A stretch of DNA of 64,000 nucleotides. It comes from Zygaena filipendulae (Eukaryota; Arthropoda; Insecta; Lepidoptera; Zygaenidae). Below the pieces are notes generated by a model. It did no database searches and was not told the origin of the DNA. It worked only from the letters and a program-made list of their open reading frames with translations. This document shows positions 12,298 through 26,500 of the stretch, in pieces (positions within the stretch are counted from its first letter, which is position 1; each line of letters begins with the position of its first letter). A program made the translations under genes and the position numbers. The stretch is from NCBI GenBank assembly GCA_907165275.2, contig OU015659.1:7544501-7608500 (forward strand), written 5' to 3'.

Positions 12298-12995
12298 TAG
12301 AGACAAGACAATACAAAAGCATTGAATGACTCCGTGAATGATCTTATCCGACAGCGCGTTGGTAAAACGTGTTGTTTATCTTTCATAATATTATGCTTTT
12401 ACTGTATACGTACCTAGTTGATACACTGCATTGTGGCGTTTTGAGCATGAGCATTTAATGTTCATTTAGATTTCCATGAGACAATAGCAATTTGACATGT
12501 CTGTCATATACCTACAACTATACAGGAATATTTTTTAAGCAATGCGCAAAAAAAAATTTGGTAGTTCAGTATCAGTAATAGAACACATTTCCATTATTTG
12601 TTCAAAACTTTTTTATATTTTTTTATCCGGCTTTAAATTAGCAAAATATGGACACTATCTATTCGTAATAATATCAATGGGCGCGCGTGCCGTGCGGCGT
12701 ACGCGGGGGTGTTGCAGAGGGGGGTGAACGACCTCGATCAGCTGTCGGTACATTGTAACTTACGTAAATACCTAGCCGAACGAGCGCTTCGCGCGCAGCG
12801 TTGGCGGCGGCGAATGGAGTAGCCAATAAATAAATTGCAAAGTATACATCTTTGATTCACGATAACTTCACTTTTTTGTACTAAGACTTATCAAAATAAA
12901 AAAAAAATGTTCATTATAATTCCTTATTAAGTTTAATTTGTAAAAGTTTGTGCACTGATGAAATAAAATATTCCTGTATAGAATTTATAATTTAT

Positions 12996-13187
12996 ATTAG
13001 CTGTTCTCCGCGGTTTCAATCGCAGTAATTTCAGAGTTCCCGCGGGAATTTCAGGATAAAAAGTACCATATGTCCTTCTTTGTATCTCTGACAACATGTG
13101 TGCAAAATTTCATGACGATTCGTTGAGCCGTTGAGGAGTGAAAGCATAACAAACAAACTTTTGCTTTTATAATATTGGTATAGATTA
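12996..13187 (-). mobile_element. Family A element, reverse
   Basis: attagctgttctccgcggtt to gcttttataatattggtata, full length. Confidence 0.85.
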
Positions 13188-14883
13188 TACGTATATTACA
13201 GCCTATACCGATCTTTTCCAACAAACTCGATCACTAACGATTGTCATCCTCGTTAGACTTATGTAGGTATACACACTTCTGTCAGAAGTTCTTTTAAGTT
13301 CATTAATCGCAAAACAAAAGTATGCCGTAAACTCGCGACTGCAAATGCAACATCAGTAAATCTGTTGCAACGGAGCGTAACATCGACGTAATACTTTAAC
13401 GGGTCATGCCACCGGTACCTTCGCAACGGTCCTCAGTCTCACCGTATTAAGCAATTGGTTCATACTGTATATTTTTTTTTAAATGCTCCTTGATTTTTTT
13501 TAGGTAATTAACGCATATTTTATTCCCAAAGCTTAGGTATACTCACGCAGAAGAGATTAATCTACATAATTATGTATGCTGAAATCTATTAAAGTTTAAT
13601 AAGTATGCATTTTTATTTCTATTTCCGTTTTAGGCCTTTAAAAGAAAAATGGAACCCATCAAAGATCACTGTGGTGTCCCTATTCATGTGCGTTCGTCAC
13701 AGATTTTTTTTTTCGAAACTACCCTTCGATATATGTATAATGTAGCCTGAAAAATATGTTAGGTACATCGTACCCGCGAGAAACAGAGAAAGAATTACCA
13801 AAATCGATTCAATTGTTCCTTTAACCTCACAATTTTAATTAAAGTTGCTACTTAGCAGATAGGTAGGTATAGTTTTAGGTAGGCTATCACAAAAAACTTA
13901 ACTGATTCTACTTCTAAGTAGTTAGAAAAGGGTTTTACAAAATTAAAATTATGAAGGAAAGGAATGAGGACTTGAAGTTTGTTTGTAATTATTGCCGAGT
14001 CCGTGAAATCTCTGGACACTGATAGTTACGTTGTCATATCTCAACGGGTAGATTTACATACATATATGCATAGTATAGTTATTTCAGCAGCTAGTGGTGA
14101 AAAAGTAAACAATGTTGTGCGTTACGAGAGATCGCCCGCCCTCTAGCTCGAGTTAATTGGACGCATTAGTCATGCAGGGGTCGCCGCTTCGGACGCCCAG
14201 TCGACCGCTCGGCGGACGCGGGCGTTATCTCCTATGATTTGTAACACTACTCAAATCTGCACCAACTACCCATACACACTCCTCGCATAATTTCAAATTA
14301 GAATGCCCTTTAAATCATCGTTATTCTACAGTGAGAAATATTTATGTGCTCGTTTTTCTTCTATTAGTTAAATCCAACCAACAGTAGGTACCTATTATAA
14401 TATTGAAGAGAGACCACACCGAAGCCATTAACCTGCACTCACTTTAGATTTAGCGTAGATTTAATGTCTTCGGAAAGTATGACCGGTCTTACCTAACAAT
14501 TTCCAGTTGAGGATCTGTCGCCAAGCACCTAAAAGGTAATCTGGCAGCGTTACTCGATAGCCAGTTTCCATTCCAGACTAGGTCCATTCCAATCTTCGGC
14601 TACGCCAAGCCTGCAGTTAGTTATTGGGCTCTTCAGTCAACTAAAGCCGCTCGAACTCATCCCGTGGGATGAGTTGACCTAATGAATGTATTGAATCGGT
14701 CAGCTCCACTGATACATTTTATGATTTGTATATACACAAATAAATGTTTAAGCCAGACCAAGACCAAGATGAGCCTGATGAGCCAAACGAAGCGCAAGGC
14801 ACCTATCTTTTCTCGCAGCGCTTCGTCAAATCTTTGAACCGTGAATATATGTACATATTTTAGCATAGGGAATTTATTAGATT

Positions 14884-15082
14884 TATTGGATACCGTGGTT
14901 TCACTCGGGGTAATTTCGAAATTCCCGCGTGAATTCCGGGATAAAAGTAGGTGTCCCATATTCCAGGCTATAAAAATATATCACCGTGCCAAATTCCATC
15001 CAATCGAGTTCAACCGTTCGGGCGTGATTGAGTAACAAACTTCCATCCATCCATTCATCCAAACTTTCACGTTTATACTATT
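14884..15082 (-). mobile_element. Family A element, reverse, diverged
   Basis: ccgtggtttcactcggggta to ctttcacgtttatactatta; lacks its first bases. Confidence 0.75.
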
Positions 15083-15456
15083 AACTAGTTGCTCTCCGTG
15101 GTTCCACCCGTGTTAGTTTTGCAGTTCCCGCGGAAACTCCGGGTTACAAAGTTGTCCCTCTTTGTGCGTGCATACAAAATTTCATGATGATCGGTTGAAA
15201 GAAGAGAAAGAATAAAAGTAGCTTATTAGTCTCCATAAAAAAGTACAACAAAAAAATAAACGTTTCAAAAAATAATAATTTAACAAATATTGTGAAGGTG
15301 AAAGAAGGCTATCTTGTGTCGCCACTCGATCGCTGGCTCAGCATAAATGCTTAATTATATCTCTGGGGCAGAACATAATAATGAAACGGTTGAGTAGTTG
15401 AGGCATGATTGCGTAACAAACAAACCAACACACATTCGCATTTATAATATTGAGGA
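15083..15456 (-). mobile_element. Family A element, reverse, split by ~150 bases
   Basis: 15083-15222 holds the GC-rich half (ctagttgctctccgtggttc ... catgatgatcggttga); 15377-15456 holds the other half (gaaacggttgagtagttgag ... cgcatttataatattga). Confidence 0.65.
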
Positions 15457-15831
15457 AATAGTCATCTATTTTATATTAGCCTTAATCTGAAATAAAAATA
15501 ATAAAATACCTATATTGAATTTCATACGTTTTTATTATTTATATTTAAAAAAACCAATGTTCGTTCGACTAACGAATCACTTTCATCAACAAATCGTCTT
15601 TAAAATAGACATCACAGATAAAAATATAGACACAAAATATTGTTTTGCCACTAAATTATTATGAAATTACTAGATAATGTTGTTTAGCGTAATCTTAACT
15701 AAACATAATTATGTAAGTACCTACTTACCTATAACCAAAGATATGAATAATATTTGACTAACTTTAAAGATCAAAAAACAACTGACGCGACCACGACTCA
15801 AATGATATGTTAATATACATAATTATTAGCC

Positions 15832-16048
15832 ACTAGCTGTTCCCCGCGGTTTCACCCGCGGTAATTTCGGAGTTCCCGCGGGAATTCGGAGTTAAAAAGT
15901 ACCTTATGTCCTTTTCTGTACCCTTCACAACGTGCATGCAAAATTTCATGATAATCGTTTGAGCTGTTAAGGCGTGAAAGCGTAACAGACAGACAGACAT
16001 ACAGACAGACAGAGTTACCTTCGCATTTATAAGATTAGTATGGATTGT
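15832..16048 (-). mobile_element. Family A element, reverse, full length
   Basis: actagctgttccccgcggtt to cgcatttataagattagtat, with an expanded (CAGA)n in place of the (GTTT)n tract. Confidence 0.88.
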
Positions 16049-17596
16049 ATAGCTCCGCATTCAACAATCAAGAACCACACTATATCATTTCCAAAACTAG
16101 CAAGCGAGGATTATTATTAGCTGAAATAGTTAATTCGACATTTTGTAACATTCGTGCCAATTTTGATAGGTATATCTACAGAATGTAAGGTTAAACGAGG
16201 GACCTATAATGGTAGCCCTTGATAATTAGGTACATGTAGTAACTAATAAAAATTAAAATGCCTGGGCCCTTATTTCACTATATCCAACAACATTCCTTGC
16301 CTACTCTATATAGCGCGCTTCTCAAAAACACAATCCAAAACTCTATAGACACCAAAATATTAGGTAAAAATAATTTTCTGTATGCCATATGACACATTGT
16401 ACCTACCTAAATGTTTTTCTTTTTAAGTGAAACTTCTTTAATCGCGGGGGAAAACATTTTTTGTGGCGTTTTATCTTAACGAGACGTTTAATGGTCATTA
16501 TGAAAAAGGGCCCTGATAAGTCATAGAGAAAATTTTAAACATAAAAACGTGGGTTTACATGGATGAATGATCATTAGGTACATTTGATTTATCAACGCGT
16601 CATCGCCAATGCAAAGGCAAGAAGGTTTGAATTGGTTTATGGTATGAATCATCAACGCGACGGCAACTCTGTTTTAAAGAATATTTTACGCCAAAAATAT
16701 TTAAGACGGGAATCGAATACTGACTAACCTACTTCAATGCGTCTCTCATTCAATATTTACACTCTGCATACAATAAATATTTTTCAAATCCCGCGTATTG
16801 AACATTTACACTGATATGTAGATATCGTTTACATCAAAACCTGCACATTTTATTAAGCTTTTGTCCGAAATAAAGTTTCAGATATGAAAAGAAAATAGAA
16901 TATAGAAATGTAGCTAAACAACATTTTGTAGTAAGTACAATATATTTTACACAGTACATCGTGCCTATTCTAATAATATGATAAGTTGGTACCTATTTAC
17001 AATAACATTGTAATTAAGTATAACATATTATAACATGCAATCTGATTTTATGTTACCTACTGTTAGTTACGAGTAGGACTTACGGCCGGATAGTGAACAT
17101 ACATTTTATGTATAAATGTACGTTAGAGAAATTGGTACTTAAAAAAATGCTATCAAAACAACAAAAAGCACTTATTCCAAAGCTACAATTATATAGTTGA
17201 TGGTGCATAATTTTTAAAGTTCATTAACAAAAATATATTTTTATTACGAAATACTCAATATATTTAAAAAATACACAATTTACATAATTGATGAAATACT
17301 ACCTAAGTATAATAATATTATTGTAATTAAAAGAATGCACACCCTATTTTAATTTTAAATGAATGAAACGAAATATCTGTTAGCAAAACATAAAAACAGC
17401 TGATTTTACCGTAACTTACATAGTTGATACGTATTTGTTATATTTACAGCAATATACGAATTTACTGATTGCGACATAAAATTTTTTCATGAAAACATTA
17501 ATTAATATACATAACATAGTTACTTGTATTATTTCATATCTCAATCTCATTATTAAAAGTTAAATTATTCCTCATTTTGATAAAAAGGGGAATAAT

Positions 17597-17616
17597 TTAG
17601 GTTAGGTTAGGTTAGG
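17597..17616 (+). repeat. (TTAGG)4 interstitial telomere-like repeat
   Basis: Four exact TTAGG units, the insect telomere motif, in otherwise AT-rich intergenic DNA. Confidence 0.9.
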
Positions 17617-18017
17617 TAGGTAAGTATTATTCGTATATAATAATTATTATGTATGACGAAAATGAAATATCGAATGTTACAACTTATAGGTATGTTAGAG
17701 ATAAAAAATGCACCTTATCTAGTAAAACATAAAATTGTGATTTAAGGGTGGCCTTCAAACCTGTAGCCGTCCGAGTGGCGAGGGTGACATTTGCTAGAAA
17801 AATTTAATATTTATTTACCCTATTTTACATATCACTCAAATTAAATAATAATAAAGGTTAAATACATTTTATTTTTTTAAATAAAAAAGTATATAAAATT
17901 CGCAGTCTTTTTGGGAATTTCCACTTTTTGCTGTCAATTTAAAAACAGAATTATTACGCAAAATTAGTGGACTCTATTTTATATTTCCAACGATTGATTT
18001 ACTTACAAATTATTTAC

Positions 18018-18192
18018 TAACTAGCCGTCACCCGAGGTAATTTCGGAATTTCTGCGAGAATTTTATGATAAAAGTACCGTATGTCCTGTTCCGTACACCT
18101 GATAACGTGTATGCAAAATTTATTGACTATCGGTTGAGTAATTAAATCGTGAAAGCTTAACAAACAAACTCACGTTGATACTTATGATCTTT
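18018..18192 (-). mobile_element. Family A element, reverse
   Basis: actagccgtcacccgaggta ... cctgataacgtgtatgcaaa ... aacaaacaaactcacg. Confidence 0.8.
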
Positions 18193-20427
18193 TAAGTAAG
18201 TGACGCCACTTTTCCAAGTTCAGCAGGGCTATTATGTAACTTTTGTTGCTATTATATTTCAGTTCCTACCAGAAAAAATGCGATTTTGTGATTAATTAAT
18301 TCATGTTTAGACACCTTCCACTTTTGAAATATGTTCATTTTGGTTGATTGCTAGATATTGTAGGTGTCAAAACGTGCATATTGTAGTCGCAAACCGCCAT
18401 GTTTTTAATTGCAACAGAAAAATGATAGTTTCTAAATTAAAGTAAGTTCTTTTGTTTCAAAAGTTACATAGTAGCCCCTCAAGTACCATAGACGACATTA
18501 GCAATGGGAATGCAGTTGCAAGGTTCAGTGCTCACCCTGAGGGTATAATATACATATTTATTCCTGATGTCAGTGTCAAAGGATGAAAAAATGCTATTAT
18601 GAATCACTAAATATATTCATTTCAATACGATATAATATTTGAATATAATACTGACGAAATTTACGAACATCTTTGAGCAATTTACCTATTACTCGTAGTA
18701 TGGTATAGGTATATAGTTAGCAAATAAATACGTAGGTACCTACATTAATTAGCAGCGAAAATATAATGATGGCACAATTTCATTATTGAATATTATTATA
18801 ATTCATATTACATAGGTACTTTATGAATAATTTGATAAAAATTAACTTACGTAAAACTGGTCCTCATGGTTTTTTAAATTATAAAGTAGGTACATTAAAA
18901 TTATCAAAATATTATAATCTTATTGTTTGGGGCATTAGGTTTGTTATGACTTTAAAAGTAGGCCATGTAATACAAAACAGTCAGGGTCATCTTAATTATT
19001 AAATTAAAAGACTGTTCAGATTATTATATTTTATGAATTGAGCTGAAGCTATCTACCGTAATGATAGTTACAGAAAACATCACGGACTTGATTCCTGAAT
19101 CTGTAATACTTGACTGTTTATAAAAATTAAAATAATGGTAATGCTTCCGTTGCCTCTGCCGCAACCCGCATATATATAACATATCTATAATATATATACA
19201 TATATATAGTATAATATATCTATTATCTATCTATAATAACGCTGCTGGCGACGGCGCGCGGCGGCAAGTATGTGGTAAATAGGTAATAAATCCGCGATCT
19301 AAAGTAACGACTTCCGTTACCGAAACTGTATCCGCTCTATTGAGAATGTGTCATGTTACACATATGTATCTAGTAGGTATCTACTAGAAGATGATCGTGA
19401 CCACAGAGTAAATAAATTAATTATAATTATCTTAATAAATTAACTAGAGAGGACATGTAGGCGGGCAGGCGCGCCACCGTTGCAAAGAAAGTTAGAGCAA
19501 ATGCTCTCACTTGCCCAAAACTTCTTTTGCTAGTATCCCAAGTAGGTATATTTTCCACAATATTTCCAAAACTGTGAATTTTAAAAACAGTGACTAAGTA
19601 AAAACGTAACCAAAAAGCGTTTAATACATTTTTTTACGATAATGAATGTTTTAGTGCGTGATGAATTGTTTTGTGTGCGTAAATCACCCGGCGACACTGG
19701 TTTTCACCTGTTTTCATCCTAAAATAAGTTGATGTTTGTAAATTAGTAAATAAATAAATGTCCTTTCTATCAGTTATTTTCTGTTCTGTGATCGTGACGG
19801 TTAATTTCAAACAAATTTTTATCGATATTTTCTCATAGGTACTGTAACTGGTGTTCATTTTACTTTATTTTATTTATAATTATGTGTCTGCATTGGCTGT
19901 TTGGAGCTGGATGTTTGGCACTGCACAGTATCTACATTATAGCACATGGAGTCGTTTTTACGCCGGAATTCCCTAGGAAATCGCAAAAATCACGCGGCTG
20001 AACGGCTAGTTATAAAACACAATTTTTATCTAAAACCGCCACAGCCAAATATAAAAAAAAAAATTATACATCGTAAAATTTTGGAGACAAGAGCAGCCGC
20101 CACCGGCAGAGGCACTCCATAACATATATTTGACCTCGATAAAAATAAAGTTAAGAACGAAAGGATTATTTGCAGCATTATTGGCATTACCGATTTTTAA
20201 TAAATACTAGCTAACTTATTTTATCTAGGTTGTATATTTAGTTTGAAGATATAGTCATTTGGTTTTTTTTACAAAATAATAATTATTAGCCCATCTTTTA
20301 CACCACTTTACATTTCTGCCATGTTTTTAACGAAGACAGTTTGGCTAGAGTAGGCGAGGTGAAATAATTATTATTTGCAACAGCATTTTTCTCCACTAAT
20401 TTAGTGTAGTGTTGGCAATTTACAAAT

Positions 20428-20565
20428 TTAGGCAGGACAATCTTTTGACAGTTGTTGTTTTTCTACATCGAACCGCGCTGCGAGCTCCTCAGTCCAACGG
20501 TGGGCCGTGCGGTCTATCGTGGAAGGTACAGTCAAACACTGCATGCCGCCAAACTCACACGCAAT
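20428..20565 (-). CDS. GT92 exon 8: terminal exon
   Basis: Acceptor ttcacag; reads IACEFGGMQCLTVPSTIDR and then HRWTEELAARFDVEKQQ to CPA and TAA. The CEFGG block directly continues HHYR of exon 7, as in other GT92 proteins. The longest open frames on the opposite strand here are shadows. The nearest minus-strand AATAAA (TTTATT at 19864-19869) is about 560 bases downstream. Confidence 0.92.
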   Translation of the reverse strand: MACEFGGMQCLTVPSTIDRTAHRWTEELAARFDVEKQQLSKDCPA

Positions 20566-23500
20566 CTGTGAACGGTATTAATACAATCATTTACAATTAT
20601 AACTATTACGGGCTACTCTCACTTAATATGACGTACAATAAAAGTAAGAAGAAAAAATACATATACATTCCAGCACAACACACATGATAAAATATCAAAA
20701 CAAACATCAAAAGCCTAGGTGTAAGAGATACATGCTCTGCCGAAAGGGTCGTCATTACTCAACATTAGCCAAATGCGGGTCCGCTCAGAGCAGGTTTATT
20801 CTAAAGTATGTAAAAGTGAGTCTGGTTTGTCCGTGCGTGCAGCTAAAAGTCCTGCATTCTAATAGCTTATTTGTTAATTGTTATGGTAGCCTTCTAATGC
20901 CCAATGCATGAAGAAGTTTTTGGTTGGAAGGGGTTGGTTTTGGAGATAGGGTTGAAAAAAGGGATACGCCACCAATGGACGGGAAATATGATCGAAAATA
21001 TTCTGATGCGTTCTAGAATCTTCTCGAATTTTCTTGAATGTTTGGGTCCCTATTACGGCATAAGGAGTAATGACAATTTGTAACTAAGGTGCATAAAGAG
21101 TACCTATTCTTTATGAGGACAGGGGAACAGAAAGTGTGAGTGAATAACTAGAGATCACGTGACTAAGTTTTTTAGAGTAAACTTGGTGCCGATCCACGCA
21201 CACTTCAATTGTTTTTGTGCTTCCGTTTGGAAAGAAATTTTGAATGAAACTATCGCTCTATACAAGTCTACACGGAGAGACACCAATCAGACCGAAACCA
21301 TATCGTTGCCCGAAAGATGCGTTGGGGACACAATATCAGTAATCATCAGGCACATTGACCGACCCCGCCCAGTGCCAAATAAGTGCAAACAACAGAAGAG
21401 TTTACTGACCAAATATGGTGCCGTTTACCGAAGAAGCATCTATTTTCCTGTCAGGGTACGCGTATCATCTCTATTGTCATCTTATGTATTACCCGATAGT
21501 GGTGCAGCAGGGCCCTCTCGACGGGCACGCCGACTGCAGACGCGCCCGGCGCGAGCTCCCACACGAAGTGGTTGCCCAGCTCGACGGCGTCGCGCGGCCG
21601 CACCGCGTACTTGCTGCGGTTCTTGAGCGCGTGCGGCGACGCCCACCGGCGGGTTTTGCGCGCGGTCAACAGCGCCCCGGGCGCTTGGGCGTCGTCCTAC
21701 AATGCAACAAGCTACCTTTTACATAGAAGCTACGAGAGGATTCTCATCCCAAATCTAATGTAATAAAAAAATATAATGACGAAGTGCAGAACTTTGAACG
21801 GGTGCACTAATTATTGTCGTTTTTTTTAGAAGAAAAAGATTGAAAATGTGAGTTAGCTTGTTTTTATGCTTTTACGCTTTAACTATACTCAAACAATCAC
21901 ACACATTTTGCGTGCACGCTTTCTACGTACCCGCGGCAGCTTCGAAATTGATAAAATGCTACTATTGGTATAAAATGCTACTATTAAAAAAAACTATTTT
22001 TACTCTACTATAAATATTATCTACTTACTCTAGGTACTATAAAAATACTCTACTATCAAAATAGTTACTCTATAAAAATTATTCGACAAAACTAAAACTA
22101 CAAAGATAACCAAAATTGTGACTTGACAAAAGGTAGACGTAGACGGATAATGGAGTACATTCCCTATTTCGTATCAAATTATTTACTAAACCAATTGAAA
22201 ATAATCGAAATTGTTTTTAAACAAATGAAAAGATTTTTTAATACAATGTAGCGGACATACCTCCCACTGTAAATAAAAGAAGGCATTCCGGAACAGGAAG
22301 CCGGAGGGTGCTTTATTGGCGGGCTTGTAGGAGGCGCGCAGCGCGGTGAGCAGCGCGGGCAGCGTGCGCTCGCGCCGCGGCAGCACTACCTCGTCCACAT
22401 CGATCACCAGCAGCCAGCCCGCGCCCGACATCGACCGGTACAGGCAGTCGTTGAACGCCGCGAATTGACCTTCAGTCCTGGAACACAACACACATATCTA
22501 TACTAGATAATATTTTATAGAGCCAAAGTTTGTAAGTTTGTGAATTGTGTGTTTGTGACGTTGCAGGGGGTAATCTCTGGATCTACTAAACGGATTTTGA
22601 AAGTTATTTCACACATAGGAAGCTACGGTAGTCCTGAGTGGCATAGGCTACTTTTTTCTCGAAATTTCCACGGGAACTCCGAAAGCACAGTGGGTGAAAC
22701 TTTTGGGGACGGCTAATATTTGAATGCATGTTGGTAGAGATATTTTTTTTCTGCTAGTCGTCCACTAAACGGACAAATAATAATAATCGTCCGCTAAACG
22801 CAAAATGTATTGTATTTAAATTTTTGTCTAAAAATAAATTGTATATGTCACTGTAAAATTGTAAATACTGTTAGATTATAATCTCTATCTCTCGAGATTG
22901 TAAATTGTCAAAAGATTGAAAACCGTAACACTGTCCAATAGCGCTTCGCTGCCGCGGCACGCTCGCTACGCTCGCTCGGTTCGCGCAACTTGGTCAGCAG
23001 TATAAATCTATCCTAACCAGAACTATAATATACGAAAAATAATGCGTTAAATGTATTAAATTGTTAGCAGTATGTTACGGTCCTCTTGACAGTTTACAAT
23101 AAGATAGATAATAATGTACAGGCATTTATAATTTTACGGTAACATATTTACCATGTTCATTTTTTTTCGTTGAATTACTTTTCGACCAGTGTCACATAAG
23201 TATCCACGTATAAAATGGCAAACAATGTCAATCACTATATTATTCACCTAGACGGATTTGTTTGTTACTTTAGAGTTTAGTTAGTTATTGCCACGGTTTC
23301 ACCCTCTTAGTTTCGGAATTCCTGCAGGAACTATAATAATAATATCATTTATTCGTCTCCACAAATTAAATGTGTTTTAATTAAGGAAAGTAGGAGATCT
23401 GGAGTCTAATCTAGGATAACCTGTATTATAGGTCTCCAGGTCCCAAACTTAAAACTATTATTAGTAGGTACAAAATATAAAAATATAAAATAAAAATAAA

Positions 23501-26500
23501 CCGGGATAGAGAAATACAGTACTGTGTATGAACGTGTGCATGGGTGAATTTGTGGGAGTGATAGTGTAAGTGTGTGTGATAGGGCATGCGTGTGTCCGGT
23601 GTGTGCATGTGTGTCAGTGTGAGCATGTGTTTCTGTGTGTGCATTGAATGCCTTACTACCTATTCGTTTGTGAGAGTTACTAAAATAATACAAGTCTACC
23701 CACTCAATCATATTACCTACTTAATTACAATTATGAAAGAAGTCCAATGACCACTTTTGCTTTTTTTATTATCCGATTTTTATTTTTTTCTTATTATTAT
23801 TATTATTTTCTTATTACTCCTAATTTACTACACCTATGTACAATTAAGTTTTTGCGCAAATTAAATAGATAGCTATACCACCTGTATCTAATTGGTTTCG
23901 AAATTTGCAGTCTCAATCATGTTTTGTAGATCAGATTAGATAGGATAAAGTGCCGAAACGAAGATATCGCACCGCGAACGAACGCATTAACGAAGTTAAG
24001 CATTTATCGCGGTTTATTGTGATAACTCTAAATAAGTTCAAATTAGTTTTAACTGATAATAATTTGATACAATCTTCACTGAATTGATTACTGAACATTC
24101 TTCAGTATTGAATGTTTGCTGAAACGATAGTCAACATAAATTCGACTATAGAGCCAAGAATACAAAACATCGAGTACCTACCTAGGAAAGAGGGCACGAT
24201 TGCAATCGCGACTGCCAATAGACAACGGTCATCGTGTAACTTATTATTATAGACAGTGACACAGACAAGGTCAACTACGTAGCGTAGTGACTCCATTCAG
24301 TTAAAGTTAATTCACATTTTATCGTCCACGTAGGATCCCCATAATTATAGCAAAATGGTCCAATGGTTCATAATTAAAGCATAATTATAGCAAAATGAGT
24401 GGCGTTTTTATGCCACGCATGATGAAGGACGCGTAATAGAGATACCATACATGTCCTACAATATTAAAATAATAATAATAATCCACTTCACAACACACAG
24501 ATCTACTTGATCCCACACTAAGCTTGTGTCGTGGAAACCAAGCAAACGTGGTATATACTACATACTATTATTCAAATATGTATGTGTATATTGACTATAT
24601 TCTAATTAATTTATGGCAATGATATCCGGTCCTTAAGCATCTATTAGTTAAGATTATAAAAAACATTCTCATTATGAAAAAACTGTTTTGGATCTCGAGA
24701 TTTCGAATTAGAGTTAAAGTATTTTGTAATATGGTTTATGTGATAATGTTACCGATGTAAGTATAATTGTTATTATTACTTTGTTGATTTCTTAAATAAA
24801 CTAGAATTGAAATAAAATAAAATCTAAATAAAAAAAAGAACATTTTAAAATGGACTCAAGGATTCCCTTGTATACGTCGAAGTAGGTAAATGGTTTATAC
24901 CTAATTTCAACTTTCGAGACGATCGGCAGTTTCCAAGGCAGCAACGTGACAAGCCCCTGCTTGCGGTAATGGTCGAGCAGGCACGCGACGGGCGCGCTCA
25001 ACGACTCGTTGTACATATAGAAGTGGCTGGCGCCCAACAGTCTGTTCATCTCGAACCACTCCACCAGCCACTCGGCCCGTGAGTACGAATAGTGGAATGG
25101 CTTTACGCACACGTGGAGCGTCTCCTACAAACAATAGAACAATTATTTTAGCGCAAATCGAAGAAGCTGAGGCTCATTGCTGGGATTGAAACTCATGCCT
25201 TGCGCGTATGATTCGAACGTATCCACCACTACAGTAATCATCATATTTTTACATAAAATAACTACTATTTTATATCTTTTTATTGAACTCGACAAAAAAT
25301 CAACTATTTTTCACTATTTCTCGTAGTTTCAGATTTAGCCAACAGCAACTTCTAGAAATATTCACCTGTATATTTAGTTATTACGCAAAACTACACAAAT
25401 TAGATTGCTTTCAATTCTATGACTTCATGTAGGTACCGGGCGTGAATTCGTTTCGAGTCTCTTAAAACAGAATTTACTAGTAAAATCTAAAAAAATATTC
25501 ATTTTTACAGGACAACGTACACCTTTACTATCTAATCAAAGAAGTATTAATAGCATTAGGTATTATTATTTTACTTATTACATAGAAGGTACATATTGCG
25601 TTACCTTTAATAAACACTTAACCTGATACACCCCAACCGCGTTGTATTACAAGAATCATTATTAAAAAAAATATTACCTCTAAAAATGAAAACTTAGGCA
25701 ATAAAAGCTGATTTATTGGGTAGATTCTCTCTAAATGACACAAAATTATGGCGAAAACATGACTCGAATGATAAAATAGCGGGCAGAAAGTTGTTGTCTC
25801 TAACTTGAAAGGTTTTTAATTGGTTAAAATACCTATATCAGAATTTGAAAACTATTTATGGTATTCTATTGCTGAAAGTCTGAATCTGAAGGCTGAACAA
25901 ACTATTTTCAGGTTTATTTATTTATATGAGTACTAAAATATTACGCTTTACATATATTCGGTCTATTATATAGGTACCTTCTATAATTTCATCTTCTAGT
26001 AGTCTGTGAACTTTTAGCATACACAGTACACACCTCAATGCCAGTCTTGGGTTCAGTGTCGATGACGGTGAGCAAATTGGTAGGTGGCCGATTAGGCGTA
26101 ACCCTGGCGACGACCGCTAGGGACGCCCCGACTGTCTCGTGGGGCTTCAGCCCTGACCCAGCCAGCAGGCACAGCACATACGTCGCGCTGTACTTCATAT
26201 TCCAGTTTTCGCGAATTGGCTGAAATAAGGCAAACACAATTATAATTTTGTAAGTAAAACAACAGCTTTACTAGATTTTTTGCATTAAGTCTGACTTATT
26301 CTTGTACCTGTTTTTTCATTGTTGTTGATTTCATATTGCCTTGTTGTTTACTGTAGCTTTAATTAAGCGCGATCGGCCTTTTTTTCAACCGATTATATCA
26401 TGAAATTTTATATACACGTTGTCGGGTACAGAAAAAAACATAGAGTAGTTTTTATTCTGAAAATTACGAAATTAACACGGGTGAAACTGCAGCTATAGAA

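Larger units (their letters stand above)
16049..20427. other. Intergenic / possible GT92 3' UTR at the right end
   Basis: Strongly AT-rich; apart from the family A copy and the TTAGG repeat, only low-complexity tracts were seen (for example TATATA-rich 19168-19240). The GT92 3' UTR should occupy some of the last few hundred bases. Confidence 0.45.

Noticed and set aside
19160..19240. TATA-rich tract as a promoter
   Set aside because: A long low-complexity AT tract with no gene start nearby.
21159..21763. Plus-strand open frames over GT92 exon 7
   Set aside because: Antisense shadows; the minus strand carries the GT92 motifs with splice sites.
23406..23711. His/Thr-rich open frame
   Set aside because: Translation of a CA/TG repeat inside a LINE 3' UTR.
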